A stretch of DNA of 64,000 bases, taken from the NCBI GenBank assembly GCA_037126765.1, contig JBBCBC010000009.1, positions 27,116,870 through 27,180,869 of the forward strand. The letters run 5' to 3'. Position 1 is the stretch's first letter. The number at the start of each line of letters is the position of its first letter. The DNA comes from Stenogyne calaminthoides. Lineage: Eukaryota > Streptophyta > Magnoliopsida > Lamiales > Lamiaceae. Both the position numbers and the translations under genes were made by a program. The notes beneath the pieces were generated by a model. It had not been told where the DNA came from, did no database searches, and saw nothing but the letters and a program-made list of their open reading frames with translations. This document shows positions 22,519 through 34,150 of the stretch, in pieces.

Positions 22519-23182
22519 GGAGAAGCTTTGCACCTAGAAGAGTTCAATCGATTGCTTGAAAGATCCTAAAAAATCGAATGCTGACGAAAAAGAGTCTCCA
22601 AAATAGAGGTATTTTCCTTCGAAATGGTGATATCTCATGTGCTTTGTATGGCTTACAAGAGAAAAATGTAAAACACTTGTTTTTTTATTGTGAGTTTGCA
22701 CGAAAGATTTGGAATGACATTTATTCTTGGAGTAAATTATGTATGGTACCACATTTCGTTGACATTCTTAATTTTCTCCAACATGGTGATTTCTTTGAGT
22801 CGAATTCGAAAGGGAGAAAATCAGCCTCCCTATGGACGTGTATCGTTTGAGCAATATGGAAGGCAAGAAATAATCGAGTTTTCGAAGGGATAAATCCAAA
22901 TATTCCCAAAATTGTGCAAGAAATCAAAGCTAGGGTATGATCGTGATTCGTAACAAAGAACGTTTTGAATAGAAATTGTAGCTTTGAAAATAGATTGATA
23001 GACCCTAGACTATGAGATTTCGATATTGGAGTCGTTATAAGTTTTTTTTCTTAGGTTGATATTTGTAATTTTTATTTTGGTTTAAAACGTTGAATTGTAT
23101 GGATTGGAGTATCCATTGTTCTCCAATTTAAAATAGAATAATGAATTATTTTTTTTGCATGATTTAAAAAAAAAAAAAAAAA
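22519..23182 (+). pseudogene. L1-type LINE 3' end (zf-RVT domain plus poly(A))
   Basis: In one frame this reads the C-terminal part of a plant L1 ORF2. It has a W-x-x-F-A-P-R-R-V-Q-S-I-A segment and MLTKKSLQNRGIF. The zinc-binding reverse transcriptase motif is HLFFYCEFARKIW (about 22673). The terminal AIWKARNNRVFEG follows. Stops: TGA in the first segment (about 22555), TGA at 22848 where Trp is usual, and another near 22936. A 3' UTR of about 190 bp then leads to a 17-base A run at 23166-23182, the expected LINE tail. The element is 5' truncated, as most LINE copies are, and endonuclease and the RT core are missing. Confidence 0.8.
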
Positions 23183-23713
23183 CATCACACATGCCATGTA
23201 ACTAATTCTTTTTTGTTGTAGGATTTAATAGTTTGAATTAAAACATTATTTTCTCGTTTCATTTTTGCTTTATTCTAGGTTCCACGGTGTAATGATAGGA
23301 AAGAGAAGAAAAATTTGTGAGTGGAGTGTCATACATGTGATGTTTGAAAATTATAAGGAGCATCTGAAAAGTAAACATATATAGTGTTGATTGAGAAGAC
23401 AATAATTAGAGGGTTTGACGTTTCTTCTTTTCAAATTCTCCTAAAAATCGTGCTCAATAATACCCACACGCAAACGCCTTTGACCCCTCCAAACCAACAA
23501 ATATTAAGAAATCGCACACACTTTTGACGACTTTAGACATGGCAAACGAAACCCTCGCCCGCAATTTCCCCTAACCAACACTACTCGCTTCTCTTTGATT
23601 TTTGACTTAATTCCATTTTGCATTTCTTCAACTGGCCTTTTGAGTCTATTTCTTTCTTGCTTGCTTTCTTTCTTGATTTTCCCTTTTCGAGATATTGTGT
23701 ATATATATACACA
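23183..23713. other. spacer, nothing recognised
   Basis: No coding signal beyond chance frames. A mixed pyrimidine-rich segment lies at 23590-23690. Confidence 0.5.
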
Positions 23714-24322
23714 CGTATCTGTGTTGCACGAGTGCGGGTGCGGGGTGCAGATACGATACGATTCGGGTGTGGGAATTCGTAGATTTTCAAATTTTTAGGA
23801 TACGATACGGTTAGAATACGTCAATTTTTTTAATTTAAATATATATATCACCTGTAATAATATTAAAAATTTACAACAATTATATATAACACATGTAATA
23901 ATATCAAGAGTATTTAAAACACAAGTACTAATATCAAGGAATTCATCCCATAAGTAACAAAACAACAATTAAATCAAATATCATTAATCTATACAAGTCA
24001 TAAATCATAATAAAAGATTAATAAATTTAATATTTAATAAGTTTTAGAGTGTGTCCTTCAAATTATTAGTAAGTTTTAATTTTTTACAAAAAAAAAACCT
24101 CAAAATTTAATAAATTTTACAAAAAAATTCCGATACGTATCCGATACGCGTATCCTCGGAACAGGATAAGCGCATCCGATAATAAAAAAATTAAAAAAAA
24201 TTGGGATTCGCCACGTGGAGAATCGGGTGCCAATCCCAGACGAATCCCACCCGAATCGCACCCCAGGCGAATCCGATACTGCATACTGTTAATTTTTGAA
24301 GAATCCGTGCATTAGAGACACG
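23714..24322. repeat. foldback MITE with GATACG subterminal repeats
   Basis: The left end CGTATCTGTGTTGCACGAG and right end (read on minus) CGTGTCTCTAATGCACGGA are imperfect inverted repeats. Inside each end lie complementary GC-rich arrays: GCAGATACGATACGATTCGG on the left, and CCGATACGTATCCGATACG plus CACCCGAATCGCACCCC on the right. The centre is AT-rich and non-coding. This layout is typical of non-autonomous hAT or related elements. No clear target duplication was found, so the superfamily is not fixed. Confidence 0.55.
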
Positions 24323-25258
24323 CATATAGTAAACTTATTGTATAACAATTCTATTAAATTAATTTATTCTATGTTATTCTTTTGGGCAATGTTGTACCAC
24401 TTGTTTTGATGTATTATATTGTGCAATACATTAATACATTAAGCATGTGGCACAATATCTTAAAGCAGTAGTAATGGGCATCATTGTGCAGTGCAGCATA
24501 GAAAGATTTGTAAATGCACATATGATCAGTAACTCTTCGCGCAAGTTGCACCGTAAAATTGATGCAATTTTAATTAAATTTTAACCCATAAATTTCAATT
24601 ATATAAATTGTTTTTCAATATTTATTCGTGAATAGCAGAAAAACGGTTGAAGAGCATAGTTCATTCGAAGAAAAATATATTTTTGACAAGCATTCGAAGA
24701 AAAATATTAACTTATCTGATAAAAAATATTATAAGTTATATATTGAATAAGTGTTTATATATAATGTTCGGCCTACATAGTATCTCTTCTATACAAAATA
24801 ATATTTTTCTTCATATAAATTAATACATCTCATTATATATTTCAGTTTTTTTCTTTTCCTGGATGAATTAAATTTTGATCAAATTTGTTGAATTTAATTA
24901 TATCAGCATGTTTCTCTTTTGAATTTAAATAGAAACGTTACCTCAAAAACAGTATAATAAAAAAGAAATGATACTATATTGTTTTGTCTTGAGATTTTCT
25001 AAAAGTAGTTTTCAAAGAAATAAATATGAACCGCAAAAAAAAGAAATACGGAGTTTCCCTTCTCCTTACGAAACCAACAATCCTTTCCAAATGTCAATGT
25101 TTGAGGATCCATTTCAACTAAATTACAACCTGTCCCACGTTACATATATATAAATAAGAATTATACAATTTCATAAATTATCATCCCAAGATTCTCCCTG
25201 AAATCACTACTATTCATCATAATACCATTTTCTTATTTTACACTAGCCTAGGCTAAAT
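24323..25258. other. AT-rich spacer, nothing recognised
   Basis: No gene, element end or RNA gene recognised. One 61-codon chance frame at 24968. Confidence 0.55.
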
Positions 25259-25504
25259 TATGTATGCATCCGTGCACTCCTGATACATTTTAAAGTTAAA
25301 TAACGTGTTATATTGAAATATAGAATTTATTTATACTGAATTATGTAATTAATAATATAAAAAAATAATTAATTGTACCGTTTAGTGTAAATAAGTTACA
25401 TCTTTCAATATAACAAATTACATGATTTTAAAATGCATAACAAATTATATGATTCTAAAATACGCTATGAGTGCATGGTGGACCTAGATGCACATGAGAT
25501 CCAC
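25259..25504. repeat. TGCACC-family MITE-like repeat, copy 2
   Basis: Left end near TGCATCCGTGCACTCC and right end near GCATGGTGGACCTAGATGCA, with AT-rich inner sequence containing paired words such as ATTGAAATATAGAA and TTTCAATATAACAA. Family described at 22091. Confidence 0.45.
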
Positions 25505-25764
25505 TATTTTTCCTAGTTTCTAAAGTAATTTATATTTCTTCAAAGCAAGCATTAAAAAAATTACAAACTCAACTATCTAACTAAATAAAATTTTAATTGA
25601 CAAATTGTTATGATCAGTAATTATCTCGTGTGTCTCGGATTCATTTGACATAATTTCTTCAACTAAAAATACACACCAGTTACTGATACAATTTGCTTAT
25701 GCAAGTTTTTATACTTCAACAATAGTTTTTTTTTCCGATAAAAGTTTTTGTGAATTCGAAATCA

Positions 25765-25945
25765 CAGTGATTTGTTTTTTAATATCACTTTAATATATTA
25801 AAAGTATCACTGTTATGCACAAAAATTATTATTATTACATACAAACACTTTTACTGTTTAAAAATAAATTATTTTTCTAAGCAGTGATAATTTTTATGTA
25901 CAACAGTGATAGTTTTTGTGCATAACAGTAATATAGTTCATGTAT
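25765..25945. repeat. TATCACTGTTATGCA foldback element, copy 1
   Basis: The left half has TATCACTGTTATGCACAAAA and the right half has CAGTGATAGTTTTTGTGCATA, so the DNA can fold on itself. A second copy lies at 36415-36592. Non-coding. Both are followed by ...TTCATGTATA, suggesting a shared end. Confidence 0.5.
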
Positions 25946-26612
25946 AGTTATTTTTTCTTTTTCTTACTTGATAAATTATTCGATTTTTTTATTAAAAAAC
26001 TTAAACTTACCTGCAATAAATTCGATCTATCACACAATTAAAAAAAATCACCTGCAACTTTTATTTTAAAATAAAATGTTAAATAAATAACAGGCAATAA
26101 TAATAAAAAAAGTTGCCACGCATATATCTTCTTCTCCATAAAATCTTCCAAAATCTGAAATTGCATAAATGACGTGTGATCCAATAACTTGATTCCCCAA
26201 AAGTTTAATAATTTCTTTGTCTACAACTTGAATGATTTTAGCTCCCTTTTGTTTTAAAGATGGTGTTTCAACTGCTACTTCAGTTTAAGAATATAATGAT
26301 AGTGATAACCCCATAACTGGCAACGTTAATTTTGGTTTAAAAAATATATAAACATGCATGTTGCGTATCAGGTAAGTTTCCTTTGAAAAAGATGAGCATC
26401 TAAAGCCCTTGTCTTTTTTGACATCATTGATTCTTTTTTATTTCAACTACACTTGCATCATCGATATAACTTGGAGGCTCACTTTATATGTTAGTAGGAA
26501 ATTTGGAATTCTACTACGAATAAAATCTCATATGATTCAATTTAATACTTTATGTTATTAATTTATACATATTTCATCCAAAATATTGTTATTAATATAT
26601 ATTATATATATG
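25946..26612. other. AT-rich spacer, nothing recognised
   Basis: No coding or repeat structure I can support. Confidence 0.5.
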
Positions 26613-26899
26613 TGTTAGGAAAATTAAATGAACAAATTAATTCCACAACTCTCTAAAGTTCGGACTTTTAGATAAGACGAAATTATTTTATGGTATCAGA
26701 GTCTTTAGGCATACGTCGACGTCCTGGATTCGATTCCCGTTGAAAGCAACTCCACTCATATTAAATTGTCCTTTCGATGAGCCTCCTCCGAAGTAAGAGA
26801 ATTAAGTCTATGAGTGAGGAAGATTGTTAAGAAAATTAAATAAACTAATTAATTTAATATCTCTTTAAAAGTTCAGACTTTTAGATGATACATACAGTA
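26613..26899 (+). mobile_element. TRIM-1: miniature LTR retrotransposon
   Basis: The left LTR (26613-26690) begins TGTTAGGAAAATTAAATGAA and contains AGTTCGGACTTTTAGATAAG. It is followed at once by the primer site TGGTATCAGAG (26691-26701), complementary to initiator-Met tRNA. About 120 bp of non-coding interior with GATTCGATTCCCG and a GTGAGGAAGAT purine stretch lead to the right LTR (26825-26899). That LTR begins TGTTAAGAAAATTAAAT and repeats AGTTCAGACTTTTAGATGA. Diverged relatives lie at 39835-40044 (minus) and 60460-60760. Confidence 0.75.
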
Positions 26900-27051
26900 T
26901 TGTTGGATAAGGAATGCATCATTATTTAGGTGGAGAATTTCCACTGAATTTATGCTTAATTGTCATGATTTAGAATCTTTAAATAAAACTATGATTCTTT
27001 TTTTCTCAATCTATGAGACTTATATTCTCTTTTTTTAAGGTAAGGTATTGT

Positions 27052-27262
27052 ATATATACACAAGGTACACCTTGCACTTCATAGTGAGTTTTAAAAACAT
27101 ATAATTTTATTGCACTGAAATATAAAATTTATTATGCTGAAACGTGTAACGTATTTTACAAACACAAATTAAACATTTTAGTATTTTATGAACACAAATT
27201 GAACGTTTCAATATAACAAGTTGTATATTTCACTCACTCATTTGTTTAGTGTGTGCCCATAC
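27052..27262. repeat. TGCACC-family MITE-like repeat, copy 3 (diverged)
   Basis: Left end near ACACAAGGTACACCTTGCAC, then a centre with inner words that pair (TATTGCACTGAAATATA, TTTCAATATAACAAG), and right end near GTGTGTGCCCATACGATC. Confidence 0.35.
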
Positions 27263-27857
27263 GATCTTAGTAAGCGTAAATTAACCAAAGAGTCCTAGAA
27301 TAACTGCTAAAGGATCCTTTATTCTCAATTATTTCAAGCACTAGCTGCAAATAACATACAATGGGATGTTATGGACTATATATTTGATGTAGACAAATCA
27401 TGTGCATATATATACTAGCATATATTATATAAAAACAAAATGCATATATATATATATACTAGCATATATTATATAAAAACAAAAGTTGATAAGAATTACA
27501 AGTGAAGTTAATTTGGATGAACAGACTCTTCATTCCGTTTTCCTCTTTTATTAATAAAAGTCAGCTTAATTATTTTCATTTCTAAATAAATTGTTTCGTG
27601 TTTTCTGTAAGTACAAGTGACATCTTCTGAAAATGGGTGATTTTTTATTTATCTCGTGTCAAATTTAGTGGATCAATATTAGAATTGCTAAATTAACGAG
27701 TTTACCACAAGTAGCGTTTTTTAAACAAAAAAAAAAACAAATTTGTATAAAAGTGAAATGATCCATAATAATTATAATTCACACAAAATTAAGAGGAGTA
27801 TTTGAATGGAAGTAATTTCATATAACGATAGTCTATTTTCTATGGACGCTGCTAAAT
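27263..27857. other. AT-rich spacer with a short tandem duplication
   Basis: ACTAGCATATATTATATAAA occurs twice (27413 and 27459), separated by AT repeats. Otherwise nothing recognised. Confidence 0.5.
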
Positions 27858-28017
27858 GGCGTGAATCACCTCGGGGTGAAAGGTGAAATGTTGATGTCAT
27901 AGGTAGTGTTTTGACGATTTTACCCTTAATTAAAATTTCAATTAAAATTCAAAAGTCAAGTCTCATTAAAGATAAAATAAGAATTACGCATATTCACCCA
28001 TCCCCGTGATTCACCCC
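27858..28017. repeat. 160-bp MITE with GTGAATCAC ends
   Basis: The left end GGCGTGAATCACCTCGGGG and the right end read on minus, GGGGTGAATCACGGGGATGG, are inverted repeats around an AT-rich centre. Superfamily unknown. Confidence 0.5.
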
Positions 28018-28210
28018 AAACAACATTACCTTTTCTAAATAATGGTGATGATTGTCTATTTCAAATAATGGTATGTGATCCAAAATAGTGAGACAATAAA
28101 GATTTGAGGAAATCTTGAAATGAGACATAACTTTAAATAGGCTCGTTTGTCATTTATTCTTCAATCCGACGTGGAGCCAATTGGGACCCCAAAACTTTTA
28201 TTTCATGCAA

Positions 28211-28388
28211 CTCCTCCGTCCCAGATCAGTTTTCACAACTAACTTTTACACACGTTTTTACGAACGAATTTTGTATTAGTAATTAAAATGATAAAATGAC
28301 TTTTAACGGGGTATGATAGATGCAAAAAACTCGTTTTGCGTAAATCGCGTAAAAAGTCAACCGTGAAATCGATCCTGACCGGAAAGAG
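28211..28388. repeat. Stowaway-like MITE
   Basis: Starts CTCCTCCGTCCCAGATCAG and ends CGATCCTGACCGGAAAGAG followed by TA. The CTCCNTCCGTCCC start and the inverted end match the Tc1/mariner-derived Stowaway type. Confidence 0.55.
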
Positions 28389-28748
28389 TATAACTATTTT
28401 GCCATTATGACTCTCTATAATAATAAAAATTTTGATAAAAATTCCAAATGATTATATCACCAACTTATTTTAATATTGCTATTAGTGTTTAATATCGCCA
28501 TTATCAAGTATCTATTTGTGTATAGTGGCAACACAATATTCGTCATAATTCCAATAATAACTGATGTAAAGCTTGTTTAGTTCTATATAAGTGGATATTA
28601 TTATTATAAACAATAATTACTGATATTATAGAGAAGTTTGCTGTCTTCGCCACTTTATAATTAATTGAACAATTCTGGTTTAATTACGCGGGATTTAACG
28701 ATTTTTTTTTTTTAAATTAACACTTGTATTATTGGGTTTTTTGTTGTG

Positions 28749-29015
28749 TATATAAAAGGGGGGAAAGAAAAGAAGAAAAAACCCTTATTTTCCAACGATT
28801 TGAAAAGATAAGATAATGAAGAGGAACACAGATTTAGTGAAGAAGCTCAAATGCATTGTCTACTTCAAGGACCCCTCCTAGAAAACCACATTGCCCTAGC
28901 CAAAACATTTTGTTCAAAAAACTAAAGCAACTCATGATTTTTATGGGGAATAAATTGGGATATATTTATTTTTATTTTGGTAAGGGAAAGACTAGAGGTC
29001 CTTCACCCGTATTGT
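28749..29015 (+). ncRNA. TATA-led hairpin, possible small RNA precursor (speculative)
   Basis: A strong TATATAAAAGG lies at about 28749-28759. Downstream, CTTCAAGGACCCCTCCTAG (28863-28881) can pair with CTAGAGGTCCTTC (28992-29004), and CCCTAGCCAAAACA can pair with TTTTGGTAAGGG further in, giving a long imperfect stem around a ~60-base loop. A 21-codon frame (ATG at 28816, MKRNTDLVKKLKCIVYFKDP) sits between TATA and stem. It could be a young microRNA-like locus, a short peptide gene, or coincidence. I recognise no known microRNA. Confidence 0.25.
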
Positions 29016-29329
29016 TGCTTCTCAGCCGGGTGAAATTTAAATTGAGGGATATATCAAAGTAGCAGATATATGTAAAAGAGAGTCGTCATGATCTCAATCC
29101 CTAAGATAAACCTCCACAATATTTTAGTTGAAATTTATCTTACGCGTGGTCGAGTACGTAGAAGGTCGATCATTGAACCGAACAATTAACTGGGTTACTG
29201 GGTCAATGATTTGACCAGTTGAACCCTTATATAAAAATCGGATAACTCGAATATATATATATATATATATATAAAAAACCGCCCCAAATTTAGAAACCAT
29301 TAGATTTTCTCGCCAAAAAATATTGTTAA

Positions 29330-30520
29330 ATTGAGAGACGAATCTTTGGAAAAAAAATTAAAAAAAATAATAATTAATTGAGAAAAAATCTTTGTAATAA
29401 TTTCAAATATTAGATTTGAGAAAAAATCTTTGGAATATTTTGAAACTTTAGAATATCTTTCTTTCCTAATACATCTTATTTGACAAATATTTTTAACTAA
29501 CAATCAGACTTAAAAGTCTATTAAAAACTTTTAAAAAATCGTTTCACTTAAATTACAAATTTAAAAATAATTAAATTAATATTTTGATTTAAAGAATGAA
29601 TTTTTTTGTACTATTCTTTCAATGAAATATAAAATTTATTGATTATTGATTTTATTAGCAAATCATTTTCAAATCATGATGTTTTTTTTGTACTACTCTT
29701 TCAATGAAATATAGGATTTATTGATAGTTGATTTTATTAAATCTTTTGATTTTTAAAAAAAATTTGCATTAGATTTTTTTCAAGTGTATTATTATTTTCC
29801 TAAATTATTTTCTCCATCCTTGTATCTATATATATACAAATTATAGTTGGAATAAATATTAATAAATTATAATAGATTGGAATAAATAGTTGAAAAAAAT
29901 ATGTAATATATTTCCACAAACTTTATGGTTAAATTGAGAAACAAATTTTGGAATAAATTATAATGGATTGGGAAACATCTTTGGATTAAATATGTATTAA
30001 AATAAATAATAAAAATTAGCATATTATAATGAAGAATATTTTCACAAACTCTATGTTAAATTGGAAAATAAATCTTTGGAATATGAAAAAAAATCATTGG
30101 AATAAATATGGTATGAAATAAATATTAAGATTGGGAAAAATCTTTGAAAAAAATATGTAAAATATTTCATCTTAAATTTAATCTCAACCCGAATTCTAAA
30201 GAATTAAAAAAAAATCTCAATCTTATATGTTAAATTCTAGGTTTCATAAATTTCAATTTTAAAAGCTTCATTCTCTTCTTTTGTCTACTTCTTATTTCAC
30301 AAATCTCAATTTGGGGAAAAGTCTTTGGAAAAAATATGTATTAAAATAAATATAAAATCTTAGCAACGAATCTTTGAAATAAATATTAACAAAATTATAA
30401 AGGATTGGTAAAAAAATTTAGAAAAACAACTTTTGGAATGAATTATAATGAATCGGGAAAAATTTTTGGAATAAATATGTACTAAAATAAATACTACCGC
30501 AAATCATATAGTTCATGTTG
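29330..30520. repeat. degenerate AT-rich direct repeats (AATCTTTGGAA type)
   Basis: The words AAAATCTTTGGAATAAATATG and GGAATAAATTATAATGGATTG recur in variants roughly every 60-110 bases (near 29340, 29385, 29420, 29960, 30070, 30140, 30320, 30440). It reads as an eroded satellite-like or AT-rich non-coding array. A (TA) run stands at 29252-29272. No gene. Confidence 0.5.
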
Positions 30521-31164
30521 ATTTATTTGATGCTACACAATTTATGTTGGTTTAATGGTTTTTTTTGCAGGTAATACTCACTAAAATTATTGAACTATTT
30601 GATTTAAGGTATACTATATTATTTTCTTGATACACTACTACACATTTGAGCTTGGAGAGCTCCACTTGGACAACCCTTTTTTCGAATAGCTCTCCAAGTG
30701 GTCCCTTGGAGAGCGGTTCTATTAAAAAAAAAGACAATGATTTAAAAATCGTTGTCCAAGATCAAAAACTTAATGCCGTTCATAACCATCACAGAAGGGC
30801 ACTTTGAGAGCGATTTTGAACCATTGTCCAGTCTAAAAACTTGGAGAGCTCATAACCGCTCTCCAAGTGAATTAATTTTTTTATTTTTTTTTTTTTTTTT
30901 TTTGTAAAGCTTGTATTTTTTTTTTATTTTTTTTTTTTTGTAAATTCTTTTTTATGTATAATTCAAATATTTTATTCTTTAAATTCTCGTGTTATTTCTT
31001 TTTTAATATTAAGCCTTATATAATGAGATTAACACAAACTCTTATGTAAAACTTGTTCATAATATTAAATTCATATTATTACACTTACGAACTTGTATCA
31101 CTATTAATTCTTATAAATTAATACCTATAATATTTAATATTCCTATAAATTAATTCAATTTTGT

Positions 31165-31585
31165 CTAAGTATTACTTATTTAGATAGAAAAGTACTATTA
31201 CTTGTTTAAATAGAAAAGTATTACTTGTTTAAATAGAAAAGTATTACTTGTTTAGATATAAATGTATAACTTGTTTAAAGAAAAGTATTACTTGTTTAGA
31301 TGAAAAGTTATTACTTGTTTAAAGAAAAATATTACTTATTTAGATAGAAAAGTATTGCTTGTTTAAATAGAAAAGTATTATTTGTTTAGATAGAAAAATA
31401 TTACTTGTTTAAATATAAAAGTATTACTTGTTTAGATAGAAAGGTATAACTTGTTTAAAGAAAGGTATTACTTTGTTTAGATGAAAAAGTATTACTTGTT
31501 TAAAGAAAAATATTATTTATTTTGATAGAAAAGTATTAATTGTTTAGAAGGAAAAGTATTACAAGTTTAAAAGAAAAGTAGTTAA
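31165..31585. repeat. minisatellite in CACTA-1 (~23-bp unit)
   Basis: About 17-20 imperfect copies of AAAGTATTACTTGTTTAGATAG with variants. AT-rich and non-coding. Confidence 0.8.
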
Positions 31586-31782
31586 AAAAAAGTACAAGTA
31601 AAAAATATAATTTTAATTTAATTTAATTTAAATTAAATTTAAATTTATATAAAAAAATTATTATATAAAAATGTGATTGAATTAATAAATAAGATAATTG
31701 AAATAAAGAATTAAAAAAAAATTGTAAGAAAAAACGATTTTTAGAACATATAGAATTAATTTCATTAAGTAAAAGCAAGAAA

Positions 31783-31843
31783 GCAAGTGCCCGAGCGGAA
31801 TTGATCCCCGCTCAGGCGCCCAAGGTCCTGTGTTTGGTCCCCC
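31783..31843 (+). repeat. tRNA-like fragment inside CACTA-1
   Basis: GTGCCCGAGCGG resembles a tRNA A box, and AGGCGCC followed by GTCCTGTGTTTGGTCCC resembles a degraded B box. The shape recalls a Leu/Ser-type tRNA or a SINE head, but the B box is mutated and no cloverleaf closes. Probably a relic. Confidence 0.3.
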
Positions 31844-32554
31844 ATGGGAGCGAGTAATTGCCTCAATTAATTGGGAGGCTTGGTGGGGCTAAAAACCGCT
31901 GTCTAATTATCAATTTTGATACTTAGACAACGGTTTTTAACTGCTTTCTATGTTGCATCTTGGAGAGCGGTTCCAAGTGAATATCTTGCACAACGGTTCA
32001 TAACCCCTGTCTAAGCTCCACTTTTGCTTGGACAACTGTTACTTGGAGAGCTGTTATAACCGCTCTCCAAGGTCATTTTTAACAGTTCTCCAAGCCCAAA
32101 TCTGTATTAGTGATATTTGTTTTCATACAAGATTTTTGATCTCCGTACGTATGTTATATCTGATGAAAAATGTCAAATTCCTATATTGAATCTCATGAAG
32201 ATTATCAAAGGTAGTGTTTACAAAAAATTCGAAATCAAAAGTCCCCAGTTTTTTTTAATCAGATTTTTTTAGCTTTTTACGTTCTGGACATTGATTGTGT
32301 GGTTCCTTTTTTCTCCTATAAAATCACTATTTTATCCTTCCATTAATCCATCATTTTGTTCTTCGGACTACGAGCATCAGATCAGTCAACAAGTGAATTT
32401 GTTATTATAAATTTTTTAAAATATCGCGTTTACAAAAACAATAATAATATTATATCTTTAAAATGACAAAACACCTTAATACAAATACTTATAAAAATTT
32501 AATAATAATTAATTATAAAAACATAACCGTGCATCACACGGGTTCAATTACTAA

Positions 32555-33394
32555 ATCACATAGGTCACATGTTTAACCCAGATCACATAGATTTTAGATA
32601 AAATCGGTAAACTGGTTAAACCTGCCAGATCCGGTGTTTTTTTAAAAACATTGTTGTGAACCTGAAAAGTTACAACACTTGTAAATAAATATATAATAGG
32701 CAAGAAAAATAAGGTAAATATATATTTGTTAAGAATTTTGTGGTTACAACTCTCATTAATCTCTTGATTCCTCTCTCTAAAGCCATGTATTTGGTTTGTG
32801 ATACTGGGGTCTCAGCAATTTATTCAATTTTTCCTACAATTTGGTAGTATGGATTAGATGGAGTCATTTGTGACCTAACTCATCTGACTTCGGATTTGAC
32901 CTACAATTTGGTAGTAGGGAGTTGATAGAGTCGTTTTTTTAAAAAAAAAAAAATTAGAAGTGCAAAATAAAAAAAAAAAAAAGTTGAATTTGTAAACTTA
33001 AACCTCTCTCTTAATAGAGAATGAGAATCACTTATGCACCACATAGTAAGTGGACTTCTCTTGCTCTAATAAATATTTTTCTCTCTCCTCATCTACTTTT
33101 ATATATATAGATTTATGTGTCTACACTTGCCAGAAAATTTATCCAACTTCACTACACTCTTACCACTCGGTGTTGGATATTCATTTTCCTAACAATAGTT
33201 TCTGGGTATGTTTGGTTCAAACTTGATAAATCCAATTTGAGGATTTGCTAAGAAAAAGTACAGTATGTTTGTTTAGAGAGTTATACAAGCTAGATTTCAA
33301 AATCCACCAATATTTGATCATATAATACTTAGCAAAGTATAAGGTGAACAAGTTTCACACAAGAATCTGTGAAATTGGTTAAGGAGTGTAATGT
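32555..33394. other. AT-rich spacer, nothing recognised
   Basis: Short A runs at 32939-32951 and 32969-32981. No coding or element ends that I can support. Confidence 0.45.
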
Positions 33395-33570
33395 ATATAT
33401 TACTAAAGAGTATTAGTTGTGATAACTGAAGGGTGTGACTTTTTACTATAAAGGGTATTACTCATAAACACTGAAGGGTGTGATTATATTATAACATGGG
33501 GTATTAGTAGTGATAACTGAAGGGTGTGACTTATATTATAAAAGGGTATTAGTCGTGATAACTGAATGAT
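33395..33570. repeat. minisatellite, ~55-bp unit
   Basis: Three to four imperfect units of GGTATTAGTNGTGATAACTG and AAGGGTGTGACTTATATTAT. Includes the GTATTAGT motif noted elsewhere in the window. Confidence 0.7.
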
Positions 33571-33754
33571 CATGCTTGTAAAAAAGGAATCAGTTTCACA
33601 ATGACAAGTTTCATAACATATTAACTCGTAATACTTACACTCTCTTATATTTTCTCTCATACTTTTTATTTTCCCAATAACACACACTTTATTTTTTACA
33701 ATATAATAATCTCATCATCAACTTGTTTTTTTACCATCTTTTTTCTCAAGCTAA

Positions 33755-33962
33755 GTCTTATATGCACTGGTGCACCGTTAGAACCATGCAACTTATTGTA
33801 TTGAAATATGTAACTTGTTTACATTGAACCATGCAACTATTAATATATGAAACAAGTTGCATGTTACATTGTAAAAAAGGTTGAATATTTCAGTGAAACA
33901 AATTGCATGGTTCTAAAATACAATGTGGAGTGCACAGTGCACCTGGTGCACATGTGACTCAC
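33755..33962. repeat. TGCACC-family MITE, copy 4 (best preserved)
   Basis: The left end ATATGCACTGGTGCACCG and the right end read on minus, CATGTGCACCAGGTGCACTG, form imperfect inverted repeats. Inside, CCATGCAACTT and TTGCATGG words also pair. About 208 bp and non-coding. Confidence 0.6.
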
Positions 33963-34150
33963 TCCTTTTCTCAATCCTGCCCTACTATATCTTCAAACAA
34001 ACAGACACAAAAATTAACCTTGCCTTTTTACTATTCATGGATTTCCTAATCAGGGTTTTCTCAATCTCCCAACATCCCGAAATTAGGATTTCCTAATTGA
34101 AATTTTCCCAATCACCTTTTTATATTTTCCTTTTGTAATAGAAATAAAAA

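Larger units (their letters stand above)
30633..32112. mobile_element. CACTA-1: complete 1,480-bp non-autonomous CACTA transposon
   Basis: Left end CACTACTACACATTTGAG and right end AAATCTGTATTAGTG are CACTA terminal inverted repeats. ATA flanks both sides (30630-30632 and 32113-32115), the 3-bp target duplication of this superfamily. Multiple subterminal copies of CTTGGAGAGCGGTT in both orientations occupy the first ~220 and last ~220 bp, as expected for transposase-binding repeats. The centre holds a minisatellite and a tRNA-like fragment and no coding sequence. CACTA-2 at 46256 shares the end and the subterminal words, so it is a plausible relative of the source element. Confidence 0.9.
29825..32554. 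mobile_element. possible non-autonomous Helitron enclosing CACTA-1
   Basis: The right end has the hairpin AACCGTGCATCACACGGGTT (32525-32544) followed 6 bases later by CTAA, close to the Helitron 3' signature (hairpin then CTRR). A candidate 5' end is A/TCTATATATATATAC at 29824-29825. The usual T after CTRR is not present, and no helicase is encoded. The left limit is a guess. Confidence 0.3.

Noticed and set aside
22534..22927. Minus-strand frames over the LINE fragment
   Set aside because: They are shadows of the plus-strand zf-RVT coding sequence.
31165..31585. CRISPR-like regular repeats
   Set aside because: Units are adjacent without unique spacers, AT-rich and inside a CACTA transposon of a plant genome; this is a minisatellite.
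31783..31843. Functional tRNA gene
   Set aside because: A-box and B-box-like words exist, but the B box is mutated and the acceptor and anticodon arms do not close.
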